64,000 nt of DNA from Riptortus pedestris (taxonomy: Eukaryota; Arthropoda; Insecta; Hemiptera; Alydidae). Positions 46,531 through 59,294 of the stretch are shown here, in pieces. How positions within the stretch are numbered: the stretch's first letter is position 1; each line of letters starts with the position of its first letter. Position numbers and translations under genes: made by a program. A model generated the notes under the pieces. It made no database searches. It was not told the DNA's origin and saw only the letters and a list, made by a program, of their open reading frames with translations. Location: NCBI GenBank assembly GCA_019009955.1, contig CM032229.1, positions 4,332,001-4,396,000 on the forward strand. Direction: 5' to 3'.

Positions 46531-48329
46531 AATCATCGAATTTCGACTTAAAAATTAAGAATGTATTTTGAGCCCTTAACTTTAACAACCCCCAAAAAAG
46601 TTTAATTTAATAAAATTTATTTTAATAAAAACAGGAAAAGAGGTTAAGCTACCTTAATATCAGTTTATATGGCTATTTTGTTGGAGTTTTTAAATTGTTA
46701 AGAGTTTAATTTTTATATTTTCGGTTTTAAATTGATGATAATTTTATTTTCATAGCTGGTAGAGGGTGGAGATTGAAGTTGTCTGTCGTTAGTTGTATTG
46801 GGCTGTCACTTGAAATTTCCTCTATTCATATAGTCCTCCAGTCAGCTATTATTTTTCAACTTCACTTTGAGGAAGTTAGTTTATATAATAACATAGTTGT
46901 TTACATGTCTGTATTGATTAGCTGTGCCTATGTCGTCTTGGGTTCACTCAGCTATAAGGCCTTCCTTCTCATATAATGTTGGGATTTTCACCTGCCATGG
47001 TATATGTATTTTTTTTCTTGCAATATAAATATAGTGTTCATAATTTTGTATTTTGTATCAGATGCCACTGATGTCGTTAAACCGGTAGTTAAAAATTAAA
47101 ATTTAATGCACGACAACTACATCTTCCTTTTCCTAAAAAGAAATACAACTTGAGGTATAGGTGGAAATTAAAATAAATATTTCCTTAATTAATTTTAATC
47201 CATTCCCACAACATTAGTATTTGTGAAAAAGAAAAGTCCTGGTGGATGTACCAAATCAAAAAAAAAAAAAGAAATGAAAAGTCCGTCAGGCAGGTATGAC
47301 ATAGATATGTCGGAATTTTGAATAATAATTTTTCTTTCTCTGTGAGGGATTACTCTATATAAAAACTAGTTGAACTAAAAGATGAACTGTAGATAACTTA
47401 CTAGCGTCAATTGAAACTGGAACGAATATCTGTGGCTGTTTGAGTATGATTGAAAAAAATCTGATTTCTGATTTAATAATGGAAGCATTTACAACATCTC
47501 ACTTTATTCCTCTTCTCATTCAATTTAAGTCATCCTTGATGAACTTGTCCACCATTTTCATATTAAATGTATAAGAGCAAACATAATTCCAGACCCAATA
47601 TATTTCCAGAAACGTTTCGAAAGTCAATTTCCTTTATCAAAAATCTTTTTGAACCTAGTAGAGAGATTTCCACCTAGGAAAAAAAAATGTGAGATGGAAA
47701 TATGAGAGGAAAGCCTTTTAGAATGAAGAATATTGAAGCTGTCAAATAAAGATGTATAAGGAAGATATATGATAGGGTAAGAGGCTTGGAGAGGAATTTA
47801 TTGAAGAAATCCGAGATAAAATCTATATTCACAAAGTAATAAAATTGAAAACCCATTTTGCCGGCATTGCTTTGAACTACAACCGAGTTATAGGTGAACA
47901 TCAAATTCATAAATTCCCTTGGAGAAAAATGAAATACAGTTCTCCCAACGGAATTCAATACAGCATAGCACTTAAAGTCAGTCAACTTTATCATTGATAA
48001 CAGCTTTCTCGTAGCTATTTGGATAAAAATGTATATCTAGAACTGGAACTGTAAAAATTAATAATAATATTTATTCTCAACAAATAACCATTTTGCGAGT
48101 ATGTATACTATCACATACTCGCATCATAACTACTATATAAATTATAATTCCTCTATCTAATTAATAATTCATTAAGAATAAAAATAAATGTTCAGACAAT
48201 AAGTGGCTTAAAACTTGGAAGTAATTTATAGTTAGAAGAAAAAATTATAATAACAGTAAATAATTTGGTCGACACTATTCATTATATAAAAACAAATCGT
48301 ATCTTCGTGGCAGTGTTAATGAAATAAAC
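46531..48329. other. Long unassigned stretch
   Basis: Mostly AT-rich and non-repetitive. Contains a HINE-like terminal scrap at 47278-47300 (AAAAGTCCGTCAGGCAGG). A 106-codon minus frame (47674-47994) has hydrophobic stretches but no recognised family; not called. Confidence 0.35.
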
Positions 48330-48720
48330 ACATTTTAGTAGAAATTAGGCATTGAAGTTGTACTCAGTATGCGATTTTTGAAACATTTCCTCAAATACCC
48401 ATCGATCCTACCACCGAGATGACGAAAACTCTAGCGGTAGCAAATTTTGTCTTATCGTTACCAAACTCGATGTATGAGCGAACCAGAGGGAGAGGGTATT
48501 AGAGAAGGGAATTCTGAAAATTCGAAATATCTTCGTTGCTATACTACAAATCGAAAAATGATATGGAAATAATCTTGATGAAAATTTAATTTTTAATAAA
48601 TGTTAATATACGTGTATTTTCTATATCATATATATTAACCGAGAAATTTGCATTTTTTAGTTTTCAGTCGCACTTAGTAAAACCTTACTCCTTCGCATGT
48701 CATATTAACTGTTCAAAACT
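48330..48720 (+). mobile_element. Diverged HINE-like element
   Basis: 5' block scraps (AAATACCCATCGATCCTACC), AACTCTAGCGGTAGC directly joined without an AT core, and the middle block to GTCGCACTTAGTAAAACC. Confidence 0.6.
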
Positions 48721-48721
48721 G

Positions 48722-48797
<76 letters not shown>
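48722..48797. repeat. Compound (TC)n(AT)n microsatellite
   Basis: TC units to 48752, then AT units. Confidence 0.95.
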
Positions 48798-48801
<4 letters not shown>

Positions 48802-49708
48802 CTGTTACCGCTCTAGCAGTCGCAATTTTTGTTTGATCGTTACCAAACTCGATATTTAGTCGTTTTATGTAAAAAGAAAGATCAAGTTCATTAACGGTTG
48901 AAATCAGGCCAGTGGGAGGGGGGGGGTTAAGAGGAGGTAAGGTAAGGTTAGAAACGACAGGTATGGTTAGAAGAGGCTTCCACTAGACCCGAACAGTTAC
49001 GAAAGCGGCACAACTAATCCGAATGATACCCGATCACGTGTCCCACAGACTTCATAAAAATGCAAATACGTTCAAGTGATGAATGTGTTACAATATTTTA
49101 CGTTTAATTTACAATAAGATTGAAATTGTTTATTCGATCCATAACGGAGATATTTTGAATTTTCAAAAATTCCCCCTTCTAAACACCCCCCCCTTCCTCT
49201 GGTCCGATTTCAGCCATTAACGAACTTGATCTGTCTTTTTACATAAAACGGTTAAATATCGAGTTTCGTAACGATCAAACAAAAATTGCGACCGCTAGAG
49301 CGTTAACTCGATATTTAGTCGTTTTATGTAAAAAGAAAGATCAAGTTCGTTAACGGTTGAAATCAGGCCAGTGGGAGGGGGGGCTTTAAGAGGAGGATTT
49401 TTGAAAATTCGAAATATCTCCCTTACTATACATCGGATCGAAAAATTGTACAGCATCAATCTTATTGCAAATAAAATTTACTATAAATAGTGTTATATAC
49501 ATTTATTCTCTATCTTGAATATTAACCGAGATATTTGCATTTCTATTAAATCTGGCCGACTAACGGATGAGAGTGACTTTCCCGCTAAAAGCTATCCGCC
49601 AAAAGTTAGTTCGTTCGTTTCCTGACTGCTCGGCTCTCGTGAAATTTCTCTATTGTAAAACCTCGTGGGAAATCTGCTTAGTTTACGCAGCTCCAGCGTG
49701 ACGGACAT
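48798..49708. mobile_element. Rearranged HINE-like cluster (+/-/+)
   Basis: Plus middle block to about 48935. Then a minus block (from GGTAAGGTAAGGTTAGAA to ACCGCTAGAGCGTTAAC near 49306). Then a second plus middle block running to a normal 3' end (ACGCAGCTCCAGCGTGACGG) at 49708. The GTTAAC at 49302-49307 is the turning point. Confidence 0.75.
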
Positions 49709-50447
49709 TGAATGACTCTGGAATACTGTAATTCAGTAAGCTAAGAAGACTGTTTTCAGAATCAAGTTGAATAACCTATGAAAAATTGGAATGAGAGGCT
49801 TGCTGGACATTTTTAGATGTGTGTTACAGTATTAATATTATGTAATGCTAGATAATATATATCCTTCATAGATTGACCCCAACTAAACTATGCCGAATGA
49901 ATATATTAGAATATTGGGACCTGAATAATATATTTGTCTATGGTTCGGATCAAGAGGGACAAATCCGAAAAAATTGCAGAGTTTTTGAAAGAAGTTGCGA
50001 CTGAAGAAGAAGACTGGCTTCCCCTAACTCAATCCATTATCTTTAATTCGCTATCTATAATCAGCCATCAAATTTATATACAGATGTAAATTATTACTGA
50101 TTTTTTTTTAAATATATATATTTGTTTGTTGGCATGGTTTTTTTTTTCTAATTTACCTTTTCCGTTTTCTTTTATATTCTTATTGTATTTTTTGCTTAAT
50201 TTATGTCCCAAATTTATTACTTTTATTGTAACTAACTTTTAATTCATTGGCATTTACTTTTATTTTATTTTTAACCTCATATGATTGATGATTTAGCTGT
50301 GAAGTCAGTAACTCAGAATCGGTGAACAGCCAGACTTAATTCTTTAATAAAGTGTTATTCCATTTTTGTCAGCTGCAAAATTACAATTGCATTTTAGCAT
50401 ATACGGAGTATATTACGTTTTTAACGACAAACTTAGTAAACATTGAG
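49709..50447. other. Unassigned, T-rich 3' half
   Basis: A frame ending at 50088 with RDKSEKIAEFLKEVATEEED followed by T-rich DNA might be a LINE tail, but no diagnostic motif is present. Confidence 0.3.
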
Positions 50448-50900
50448 AAAGTGAGTCACGCAGGTGGAACTTAAGCAGATGACATTATCTTAGCATCTAT
50501 TCTCTATTTCTCCCGTAGTAAGATAAAAAGTAAACGTAAACTGGTCATTTTCGGTTTCCTCCCCTCTAAAACCCTCCCTCAATTCCAGACCGACTACAGC
50601 CATTAGCAGATAATACTTAGGTTTGAACATATGAAACGGTTAAATATGGAGTATGGATATGATAAGTAAAAAATTAATCTGGAATGTAAAATTTGAATTG
50701 ATGACAGCATACTTACCCAACATATTTAAGTTTCACTCATAGTAAAAGTGCAATGAAACTAATATTTCATATTTAAGATTGGAATAGAATGTGTCTTGAT
50801 ACATTAGCTTATCGTTAATAGGAAATAAGTAGAAATGTGAGGAGGGGCAGTTTCTGGAGACTGAATACATATCCAATATATAAAAGATGAATAGAAAACT
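50448..50900 (-). mobile_element. Diverged HINE-like element
   Basis: GTGAGTCACGCAGG and CTTAAGCAGATGAC at the left, then a minus middle block with CCCTCTAAAACCCTCCCTC. No 5' block or core. Confidence 0.5.
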
Positions 50901-51039
50901 ATTTATTAAAAATCTAATTTGCAACGTTGGTTCCACATAATTATTCTATACGATTCAGGATAACGGGGATATTTCATTTTTCTCAGATGATTGAATTGAT
51001 TCTACTACTTCCACATTGCGCGTGTACATAGAATGTGAG

Positions 51040-51595
<556 letters not shown>

Positions 51596-52610
51596 GAAGA
51601 GAGAAAGCACGTGGCTAGTTAGAGTAATTGACCCCCGGGTCAGCTGTTAGGCTAATAGCTGTCTGCTACCTCCCCCAGTACAGACCCACCGCAGGTCCAC
51701 TACCAGCTACTGCAAGGTGGCTGTCGCAGCTCAATAACATTAACTATGCTAACTAAATATAATCAATAATGAGAATCTCACCAGTTTTACACCAAGAGAA
51801 ATTTGCTAATGAAATAGCACTCAAGGCGGGATTTTTGAAAGCTTTCATCAAACGCCACCAGATCTTACCTAGCGGATTAGGAACATCTATAAGTTGCAGG
51901 TTGGCTTACCGCAGGATTTAAATGGCATAGAAGATTATGGGTTTACGGCTTCACAATTACTCAATCAAACTATGAGTGCATTTTTACAGTTACACAGCCA
52001 CATTACAGTTTCGTACACCATAGGCATAAGCATCCATCTTATCTTATTATTAGTTCCTTCTTCTCTAGTTCCCCTCAAGGTTTTTCTCCTGTAGTTCCTG
52101 ATGTTCTAGTGCTCCTCTAAGGTTTTGTCCTGCAATAATATCTTCCCGAGTAATAGTGCTTCAGGAGTATAAGACCAGCCATTATGTCAACACACGCTGG
52201 CTGTCAGCTCTAACAATTCTGCTCTGAGTGTTGCCATAATTCAGAAGGAACTGTGACTACCTTCTTTCCGTTTTCTATTCTCATGGAAGCTGGTTCACAA
52301 GGCTAAGCCTGGAGGAAACCATTTTTATTTCAGCCGACAAAAACTGGTAACAAAAATTCTAATTGTTTTCGACTTCAGGCAACACCTCATACATTTTTCT
52401 GTGGTATTACAACAGCATGCATGAATATAATTTTATTCCCCGACCACTAAGATGATAAATTCGACTTTTTTTAGCCTGGAATATAGATTTTTCTGATCAC
52501 AAGAACGATAATTAATTCATCAATACTCGTCCAATAGGCATTCCACGCTTCGTGCTAAAAACTATAAATATCACCAATTTGAAGGCAATAAATGGATTAT
52601 TTAGTGCTTC
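51596..52610. other. Unassigned, with HINE-like scrap
   Basis: AGAGAAATTTGCTAATGAAA and CCAGATCTTACCTAGCGG (51780-51875) look like a very old plus 5' block. The GC-rich patch at 51630-51730 has no open frame. Confidence 0.35.
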
Positions 52611-52930
52611 CGATTATCCGATATTTATATATTGACTGGAAACCATTAGTATATCAATTAATTTCCGGAAAGAGCAATTTCTAATCATATATTCACCTAA
52701 CTGCTTATAACTTGACGGGAACCCATTATTATACAATTCATTTTGAGATAATACCATTTCTAAACATAAATGCTCGTATCTTGCGACAAGCAAATGAAGG
52801 ATTGCACATTTACTGTTCGTGTTACAGAGGCATTGATGAATATGGCGGGATGATTTAGTGTATCCAATATTTATATTTACACGGGAAACAATTTCTATTT
52901 CAACGACCGATAACATGGCAAGCATCTATA
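52611..52930. repeat. Degenerate tandem-like units
   Basis: Three loosely similar segments beginning GACTGGAAACCATTAGT, GACGGGAACCCATTATT and CACGGGAAACAATTTCT. They share ATTTCTAA-type sub-motifs and are spaced irregularly. Confidence 0.3.
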
Positions 52931-53083
52931 TATACCTTGCCTCATATAATTTATACATAGTAACGTATGTATATTTTTCATTTACAGTTTCTTACAGGTT
53001 TAATCCGACGTAATTGGGCTTCGGCTTATATAATATAAATGTTATTCTATATTAGTATTACTTTCTGAAATAATTATCCCTTA

Positions 53084-53737
53084 TATATTGTTACGTTTTA
53101 TTACCAAAACCAGTAATAAACGTTGCTAATAAGAGTTCTTTTGGATTGCAAAATTAAACACTCACAAGTTTCACAGTTTTTATCACTGCACAATTTATTT
53201 AACAATGCACAATACACTTGGTTAATTGTTCTTAATTGCTACTCACAGTATGCACTGATAGCGTCACTGTTCTTCAATGAGTCACAGTCCAATAATTCAC
53301 TCACGGTCACTGAAATTCACAAAAAGAAGGCACTGCACTGTCTTAAACACGGCACTAAATTGTTACTTACAGTCACGGCACAACACTGTTCTTCTTATAA
53401 AAATACTTTACCACACTGCACTAAGTCGCACTGTAGCACTGATGTGAACATCAAGACAGGTGAGAATAAAACTTGCTTGCTCGCGGCTGGCCGGTTCTTT
53501 ATAAAGGTCGTCGGCATACATCAAAGGGGAATTGTCTGAATTCTTGGACGTCTGGACTGGAAGGGCCTAGTAGGAGCTAGACCTTCTGTCGGCTTCTTTG
53601 ATCTACATCACACTCTCTCTGAAGGATTATTCATGTATTTAATTTTTGCAACACTGTGAGTGTTTAATTTTGCAATCCAAAAGAACTCTTATTAGCAACG
53701 TTTATTACTGGTTTTGGTAATAAAACATAACAATATA
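53084..53737. mobile_element. MITE-like foldback element
   Basis: 654 bp bounded by nearly perfect inverted repeats of about 82 bp, at 53084-53165 and 53655-53737. The outer sequence is TATTGTTACGTTTTATTACC on the left and its complement on the right with one change. Flanking TA suggests a TA target duplication. The interior has many CACTG/CAGTG words. The 138-codon frame inside shows no transposase motif. No family recognised. Confidence 0.8.
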
Positions 53738-53980
53738 ATTAATGAAAAGCACTTGAATTGAAAAAAAAAAAAACTTCCTCAGTAAAACAAAGTCAATATT
53801 AAAAAAAATTGTAATTAAAAACAACTGTACAAAAACAAATGCAAACAATAAAGCATAAGGAAACTTAAAATTGTCATTTTTCTCAGGAGCATAAATCTAT
53901 GTATATATTTTTCATTTCACATGGAATTGAAAAGATATCAACCATTTTTGGCGTTGGTGTCTGTTTGTTTGTTTTTTTTT

Positions 53981-54017
<37 letters not shown>

Positions 54018-54651
54018 GTATTTCCTCTACATAGTAACTCTACAGGGGGGAGGGATTTTATTTTCTACACATCCTATGCTTATTTGCATTATATGTGAAT
54101 TTTGTGAAAACTTTTAACAATTTGTATATAATAATATATATACATATTAAAAATGTAAATAAGAACATAAAAACTTGACAACAAAAATTAAATGAGAACA
54201 ATTAAGGAATACAATTAAGTAACCTATAAAAAAAAATTACATAATATTAATATTATATTACCCTTTCTTCTCTCAGCTTAAGAATATCATAGGCTAGGTG
54301 TTTTGAAAATAAAATATCGGGACTGATAGGCCATGCGGGAATATGAGTCTTGAACTGTCTCTGTATGTCTTGAGTCAGTCTACAGTCATAAATCAGGTGG
54401 GTGAATGTCTGTTCGGTATAATTCTTGCATTTACAAGTATTAGAGTCAGTATGTTTGAATCTGTATTAGAAAGAGTTTGTATTTCCGTACCCAGTTAGTA
54501 TTTGTGTTAGATAAAATGTCTTTTATTGGCGTCGTGAGATATTGGTTTTTAAATCAGGAATATATAATTTTAGATGTAATCCTTTATTTGGTTGATTCCA
54601 TCTCTGTTGCCAAAAATTAATACTTTTTTCTCTTAGTAAAAACTTCAACAC
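53738..54651. other. AT-rich spacer with T run
   Basis: A T run at 53965-54015 and AT-rich DNA; nothing else recognised. Confidence 0.4.
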
Positions 54652-54765
54652 ATTGTTTGTTACCTTTTCACGCCAAAACTACTGAACCGGATTTTATGAA
54701 ACGTATATTGCTACTAAGCCAAATTAGACTTTAGGCTACACTAATATTCTCAGACGAACAGACAT
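54652..54765 (+). mobile_element. Helitron fragment
   Basis: TTTGTTACCTTTTCACGCCA, then a match to the family through TAGACTTTAGGCTACACTAA to CAGACGAACAG. Both ends absent. Confidence 0.7.
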
Positions 54766-54966
54766 ATATATATATATATATTGTTTTGTATATATCTCTT
54801 CCAGTATATAATCTAACGTATATTATTGGTTATGTATGAGCAAATGACATGTTATAGGTATATTATTTATCATAATGCATATTATAGGTATATAATATAT
54901 ATATATATATATATCAGTATTTAGCAGGTATAATGTAGTACATATTATCTATTTGTATGTATTTAC

Positions 54967-55061
54967 CAGCATATTGGAGAAAGGCGAGGGCTAACAGGGC
55001 GGCGACAGGGAAGACCCTAGGCATCCTGTCATCCCGGCACTGTCTCCTCCATTCCCCACTT
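54967..55061 (-). CDS. Putative host exon with signal-peptide start
   Basis: On the minus strand an acceptor (TTTCTGTTTCAG) precedes a 95-bp GC-rich segment that ends at a good donor, GCTG|GTAAATAC. The ATG at 55022-55024 opens MPRVFPVAALLALAFLQYA plus one base of the next codon, a textbook signal peptide or signal anchor (short basic start, hydrophobic core). An upstream ATG at 55030-55032 is in another frame and closes soon. So this would be a mostly untranslated exon carrying the start of a secreted or membrane protein, with the remaining exons to the left, outside what I can see. The product is unknown. The evidence is splice signals, composition and peptide character only, with no homology. 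Confidence 0.45.
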
Positions 55062-55440
55062 CTGAAACAGAAATTATATTATAAGTACATATATTAATAA
55101 TTGATATTTAAAAATAATTGATGTATTATGAATAATTACGATTGAAATATAAATAAATAATTCGTTTTAACTTGAAAGACAAATGTTTTCCTCCTGCTGA
55201 TAACTTGTTCGAACCAGAAGGCAGTGGGACGCAAGCATTCTACCATTAGGAGAAACTCTTCTTGTTACAGCTGAATTGCTGGCAATCTCTTAACTACACT
55301 TAACTCAATAATCTGCTGTTTGAGGCATCATGATACCAAAATCTTGATTGGCCTATTACCTAGACAAAAATCATTACATTGGACGCTTCACCCTAGGAAA
55401 CTATGATAAGCTTCAATATATATATATATATATATACTGT
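55062..55440. other. Intron or upstream DNA of the putative exon
   Basis: AT-rich then mixed sequence, with (AT)n at 55417-55435; no other feature. Confidence 0.35.
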
Positions 55441-55720
55441 TTGGCATTATAGACCTTTGACATTTTTAGCAACCCATGAGCGAGATTCTAGGGATTAGGG
55501 ATCACAGTTTTACGTAGTGAGTGATCAACTCGACACCCGTTAACCAAGGAGGGCCTGGAATGAGTTGTGTTTAGTAGACTGACGGTCCTCATTGTACCCG
55601 GGAAGTCTGTGGCCAGCTGATCGTGCCTGTTAGCCTGCCTGATCCATAGTTACTGAACTGGAGACGTGTTTACTTGCATTCCAGGGCATTGTCTGACAGT
55701 GTTCCCACTCACTAACAACT
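55441..55720 (-). repeat. SINE-like family B copy
   Basis: Minus-strand match to the family: ACGTAGTGAGTGATCAACTC, CCCGTTAACCAAGGAGG, CCTGGAATGAGTTGTG and further blocks. The head region is not clear. Confidence 0.55.
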
Positions 55721-56690
55721 TTCATTACCACTTAAAAAATTCCCGATCATTTGTGTCTCACTCAAAGAGAGATTCGCAACCCCAGATTTCAACAATGTAC
55801 TCTTACTGGCATTAATTTATTTTAAAATTCTTCCGTTTCTTAAATGGCACGAGATTTAAGATTTCAATTACTATGGATAATGGATTTACTGGATTACTAA
55901 AATGTTCCTGTCCTCTGTGCCATCATGTACATACCAGCCTTTTTCTTTCTTTTGATTTTGTTCCTTAAGGTTTTCCTCCTTCACAGGGAAAAAAATCAGT
56001 AGTACACTGTCTGACTTCAGATTAACGAACTGAAGCGGACAGTACTTGAATGTATGACCGCGGAGTTAATACAAGATATTTTTTTTATTTTTCATTAACT
56101 TCATTATTGGCCTCATCATTTTATTGATCATTTTTTTAAATTTTCCCAGAACAACATTTTTCGGTCGCAGAAGTACTAGAACAGAAATGACCAAACGAAA
56201 GGTTTTACAGGATTACATTTCATTTTTTTTATATTTCAACCCCATTTCAAAAATCCCATTCTTGCTAAATAGATTTTAGCCATTAAGAAACTTGATCCAC
56301 AGTTTTAAATGACTTTAGTTATTCAGTATCAAACGAAATACAGTAGAGGCTATCAAATCCTGACGAGAACATAGCCGTGGCACTGAATAAAGTATGATAT
56401 ATGTGAAGAAAACGGGGCCATACATAAACAATGGAGTCTTGGGTAAGTTGTTTTCTTTAAATTAGAGTCGTCTCAAGTGTTGCTGAATTATTAGAGTGTT
56501 GCTGAATTATTTGAGAGTTGTTGAATTGTTGATGAAGGCTGGTCAATGGATGGCCTAGGGACCTGAGGCCATTGATTCGCTCTACATAGGTGGCGGGGCT
56601 AGGAGATGATGGGGAATAGATGCTGGCTCAAGGTCAGCAGATCAAAGGGCCGTCGGCTTGGGGATGACGTCATCTACACATTCTATTCTA
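55721..56690. other. Unassigned stretch
   Basis: A direct repeat of GTGTTGCTGAATTATTAGAG-like units at 56475-56530 and a moderately GC-rich patch at 56530-56690. No gene recognised. Confidence 0.35.
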
Positions 56691-57330
56691 TATTTCTCCA
56701 TTAGAAAGAACCATATTGAACGAGAATCGACTTTTACTCTTTTCAAAATATTTGCTAAAAATAATTTCGCTGGACAATCTATAAATGATTTAGCACTATA
56801 GTTGTCAACTTTTTCTCTCCTACCTTTCTTGTTTAAATGGAATATAGTGGCCTTACTGAATGAAAGAGGTAAATCGTCAACCTGGAAGATAATAATGAAC
56901 AGGTTGATTAAGTGCTAGAGAAAGTTGTCAGGTGCATTCTAGTAAAACTCGTATGATATCCTCTCAAAACCTGGGACTTTGTAGTCCTTTACCGTTCTTG
57001 AGAATTCCTTCAGCTCCTCCCAAGTCAAAATCTCTATCGAGGGATTCTTCTTACAAAGCTTGGCATATGAACCATCTTTCCTCCACCAGCATCCCTTGCA
57101 AGTACTCCAACCAACCAATTTCCTCAACATGACGAGTAGAGCTTACTGATTCAATCTGCGGGGAAATTGCCAATAATAATAGAAAAAAGTTCTTTTGGAT
57201 CCTTTGCAGACTTCATACAATTTTTCGTAGTAATCTTTTTGTATGATATTAAATACTTCTATATATTCCTCGTTAACGGTAGATATAATTCTCTATAAAA
57301 ATCCGAATTCTTTTTCTTAAATAAATTTAG
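56691..57330 (-). pseudogene. LINE reverse transcriptase remnant (L1/Tx1-like)
   Basis: The minus-strand frame contains TWEELKEFSRTVKDYKVPGF, then ERISYEFY, a stop near 56938, a second stop near 56917, and LPLSFSKATIFHLNKKGRRE with VDNYSAKSFIDCPAKLF. This is the order of the N-terminal reverse-transcriptase motifs of L1/Tx1-type LINEs (kaPGpDGi..EFYK, then LP.sl..a.I..L.KKG...NyRPIsL). Upstream (57135-57330) continues in shifted frames. The catalytic palm is absent, so this is a dead fragment. Confidence 0.65.
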
Positions 57331-57813
57331 AAGTTTGATTAAGCTCTTCCTTAATGTAGCTCAAGAACTGTCAAAGCAAGTAGAGGGATTGCTAGAACCA
57401 GGCTTAGTTTTTATCTACCCATAGTATTACCTCTATGGACAGCTGGTCTTATCATTTAATATAATCAATGCAAACCTTCCTCCATGTTTACTCCCAAGGT
57501 TTTCTCAGTTGCAGCCATGTTTTCCAATTATTTTTTATAATTCATTTTATGTAATTTAGTCTAACTTAATTTTGGTAGTAGAGTCTTTTTAGTTTTGCTG
57601 GTATTATTTTTGTTACCTTTTATAAGGACAATTCTTAAATTACTTAGCATAATATAAGTCCTTTTGTTCATCGAATACAAAAATATGTGTACGTATCCTA
57701 TTACGTTATTTTAGGGTTTTTGATATAAATACATTTCATTCCATTAAAATAATGAATTATTTTATAAACCCAATCAAGTTAATAAGTGCAAATAAGGGTG
57801 TTGGAAAGTTATA

Positions 57814-57850
<37 letters not shown>

Positions 57851-58443
57851 GCATATAGTGCGTGTTTGTATGCGCAAGAGTGTATGCGTGTTGGTGTTGG
57901 TAAAGCTATGGGCAGGACACAGGTGTTTACTGTTTAGTCGATACATGCTCATTGCTAGTACAAGCTTCGTAGGGGAGGTACTAACACCCTCTCACACTTT
58001 TCACTCACTCTCTCTCTCTCGTTCTCTTTGTGTGTATTTGTTGTAATTCACGGATTCCATTCCTAATGGAAGGCTGGAATCGGTGAGTATACAGCAGGGA
58101 TGACTGATTTTGAACATGAGTTAATGAATGTTGAATATTGGTTTGATTAGTTATTTAATGAAAATCCGATAAGAGGTCAACGAACCCAATCCTAGAAAAC
58201 ATTTCCTAAATGCCAGACACCTAGGTGACATCGTCTTGCAAAAGGATCATGTTCAGGGAAGTTAAATATAAGCTCCAAGGAGCATTTAGGAACAATATAC
58301 GGAACGACAATAGTGAAAATTATTGAATAACAAGACATTTCTTATGTAAACGCTTGAGAAGAGAGGTATTAAGAGTTTTATTTTTTACTCTTTACCGCTC
58401 CAGAGTGGAGTAATAAAGAAATTGATCTTGTCCTGAACTTTTT
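57331..58443. other. Unassigned, with (AT)n at 57814-57846
   Basis: Contains an isolated AT tract with no HINE-like flanks and a short TC-rich stretch (58008-58022). No gene recognised. Confidence 0.4.
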
Positions 58444-58561
58444 AGCAGATTTCCCTTCAGGGAAATCAGCTATTAATGTCGTACTCATGACACGATTTTC
58501 GAAAAATTTCTTCAAATGTCCATCGATCCTACCCAGGAGATGACGAAAATGAGGTCCGTTC

Positions 58562-58615
<54 letters not shown>

Positions 58616-59294
58616 CTGTTAACGCTCTAGCGGTCGCAATTTTTGTTTGATCGTTACGAAACTCGATATTTAACCGTTTTATGTAAAAAGACAGATCAAG
58701 TTCGTTAATGGCTGAAATCGGACCAGAGGGAGGGGGGTGTTTGTTTAGAAGGGGGAATTTTTGAAAATTCAAAATATCTCCGTTATTTTGCATCGGATCG
58801 AAAAATTGTATAGACTCAATCTTATTGCAAATTAAACGTACTATAAATATTGTTATGCACATTTCTTCTCTACCTTGAATATTATCCGAGATATTTGCAT
58901 TTTTATGAAGTTTTTGGGACACGTGGTCGGGTATCGTTCGGATTAGTTGTGCTGCTTTCGTAACTGTTCGGGTCTAGTGGAAGCCTCTTCTAACCATACC
59001 TGTCGTTTCTAACCTTACCTTACCTTTGTTACTTTGTGAGATTTATGCAAATACGTTCTGTTCGTCCGGCCACCACCCCCCTTCTTTAGTTCTTGAACTA
59101 TTAAAATATAAATTAGTCTTACAATTCAGAAGCCGTTCCAGTTGGGAATTTATTAAAATTAACAGAAAGATTTCTCATTACCGTTTGTATTTACTCATTG
59201 TGGTGTTGTGTTACCAGTATGCAGATTTCTCTATTGCTAAACTTCACATGGGAAATCTGCTTAGTTTACGCAGACCCTGCGTGACGGACTTTTT
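58444..59294 (+). mobile_element. HINE-like element, complete reference copy
   Basis: 851 bp, the clearest uninterrupted full copy. In order: a T run, AGCAGATTTCCCTTCAGGGA, 5' block (AATGTCCATCGATCCTACCC, GATGACGAAAATGAGG), (AT)n core at 58567-58604, TCTGTTAACGCTCTAGCGG, the middle block ending near AACCGAGATATTTGCAT-type sequence, then GGGAAATCTGCTTAGTTTAC, ACGCAGACCCTGCGT (hairpin, perfect stem) and GACGGACTTTT. No coding capacity. The one-sided hairpin plus subterminal inverted repeats argue for Helentron-type rolling-circle mobilisation in trans. Confidence 0.9.

Noticed and set aside
47674..47994. 106-codon hydrophobic minus frame
   Set aside because: AT-rich composition readily gives F/I/L-rich frames; no other evidence.
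53123..53539. 138-codon frame in the foldback element
   Set aside because: No transposase motif, and one arm plus CACTG repeats make up most of it.
58566..58922. 118-codon minus frame
   Set aside because: Lies entirely within the complete HINE-like copy; related frames appear in other copies at the same place but are broken in most, with no sign of selection on the protein.
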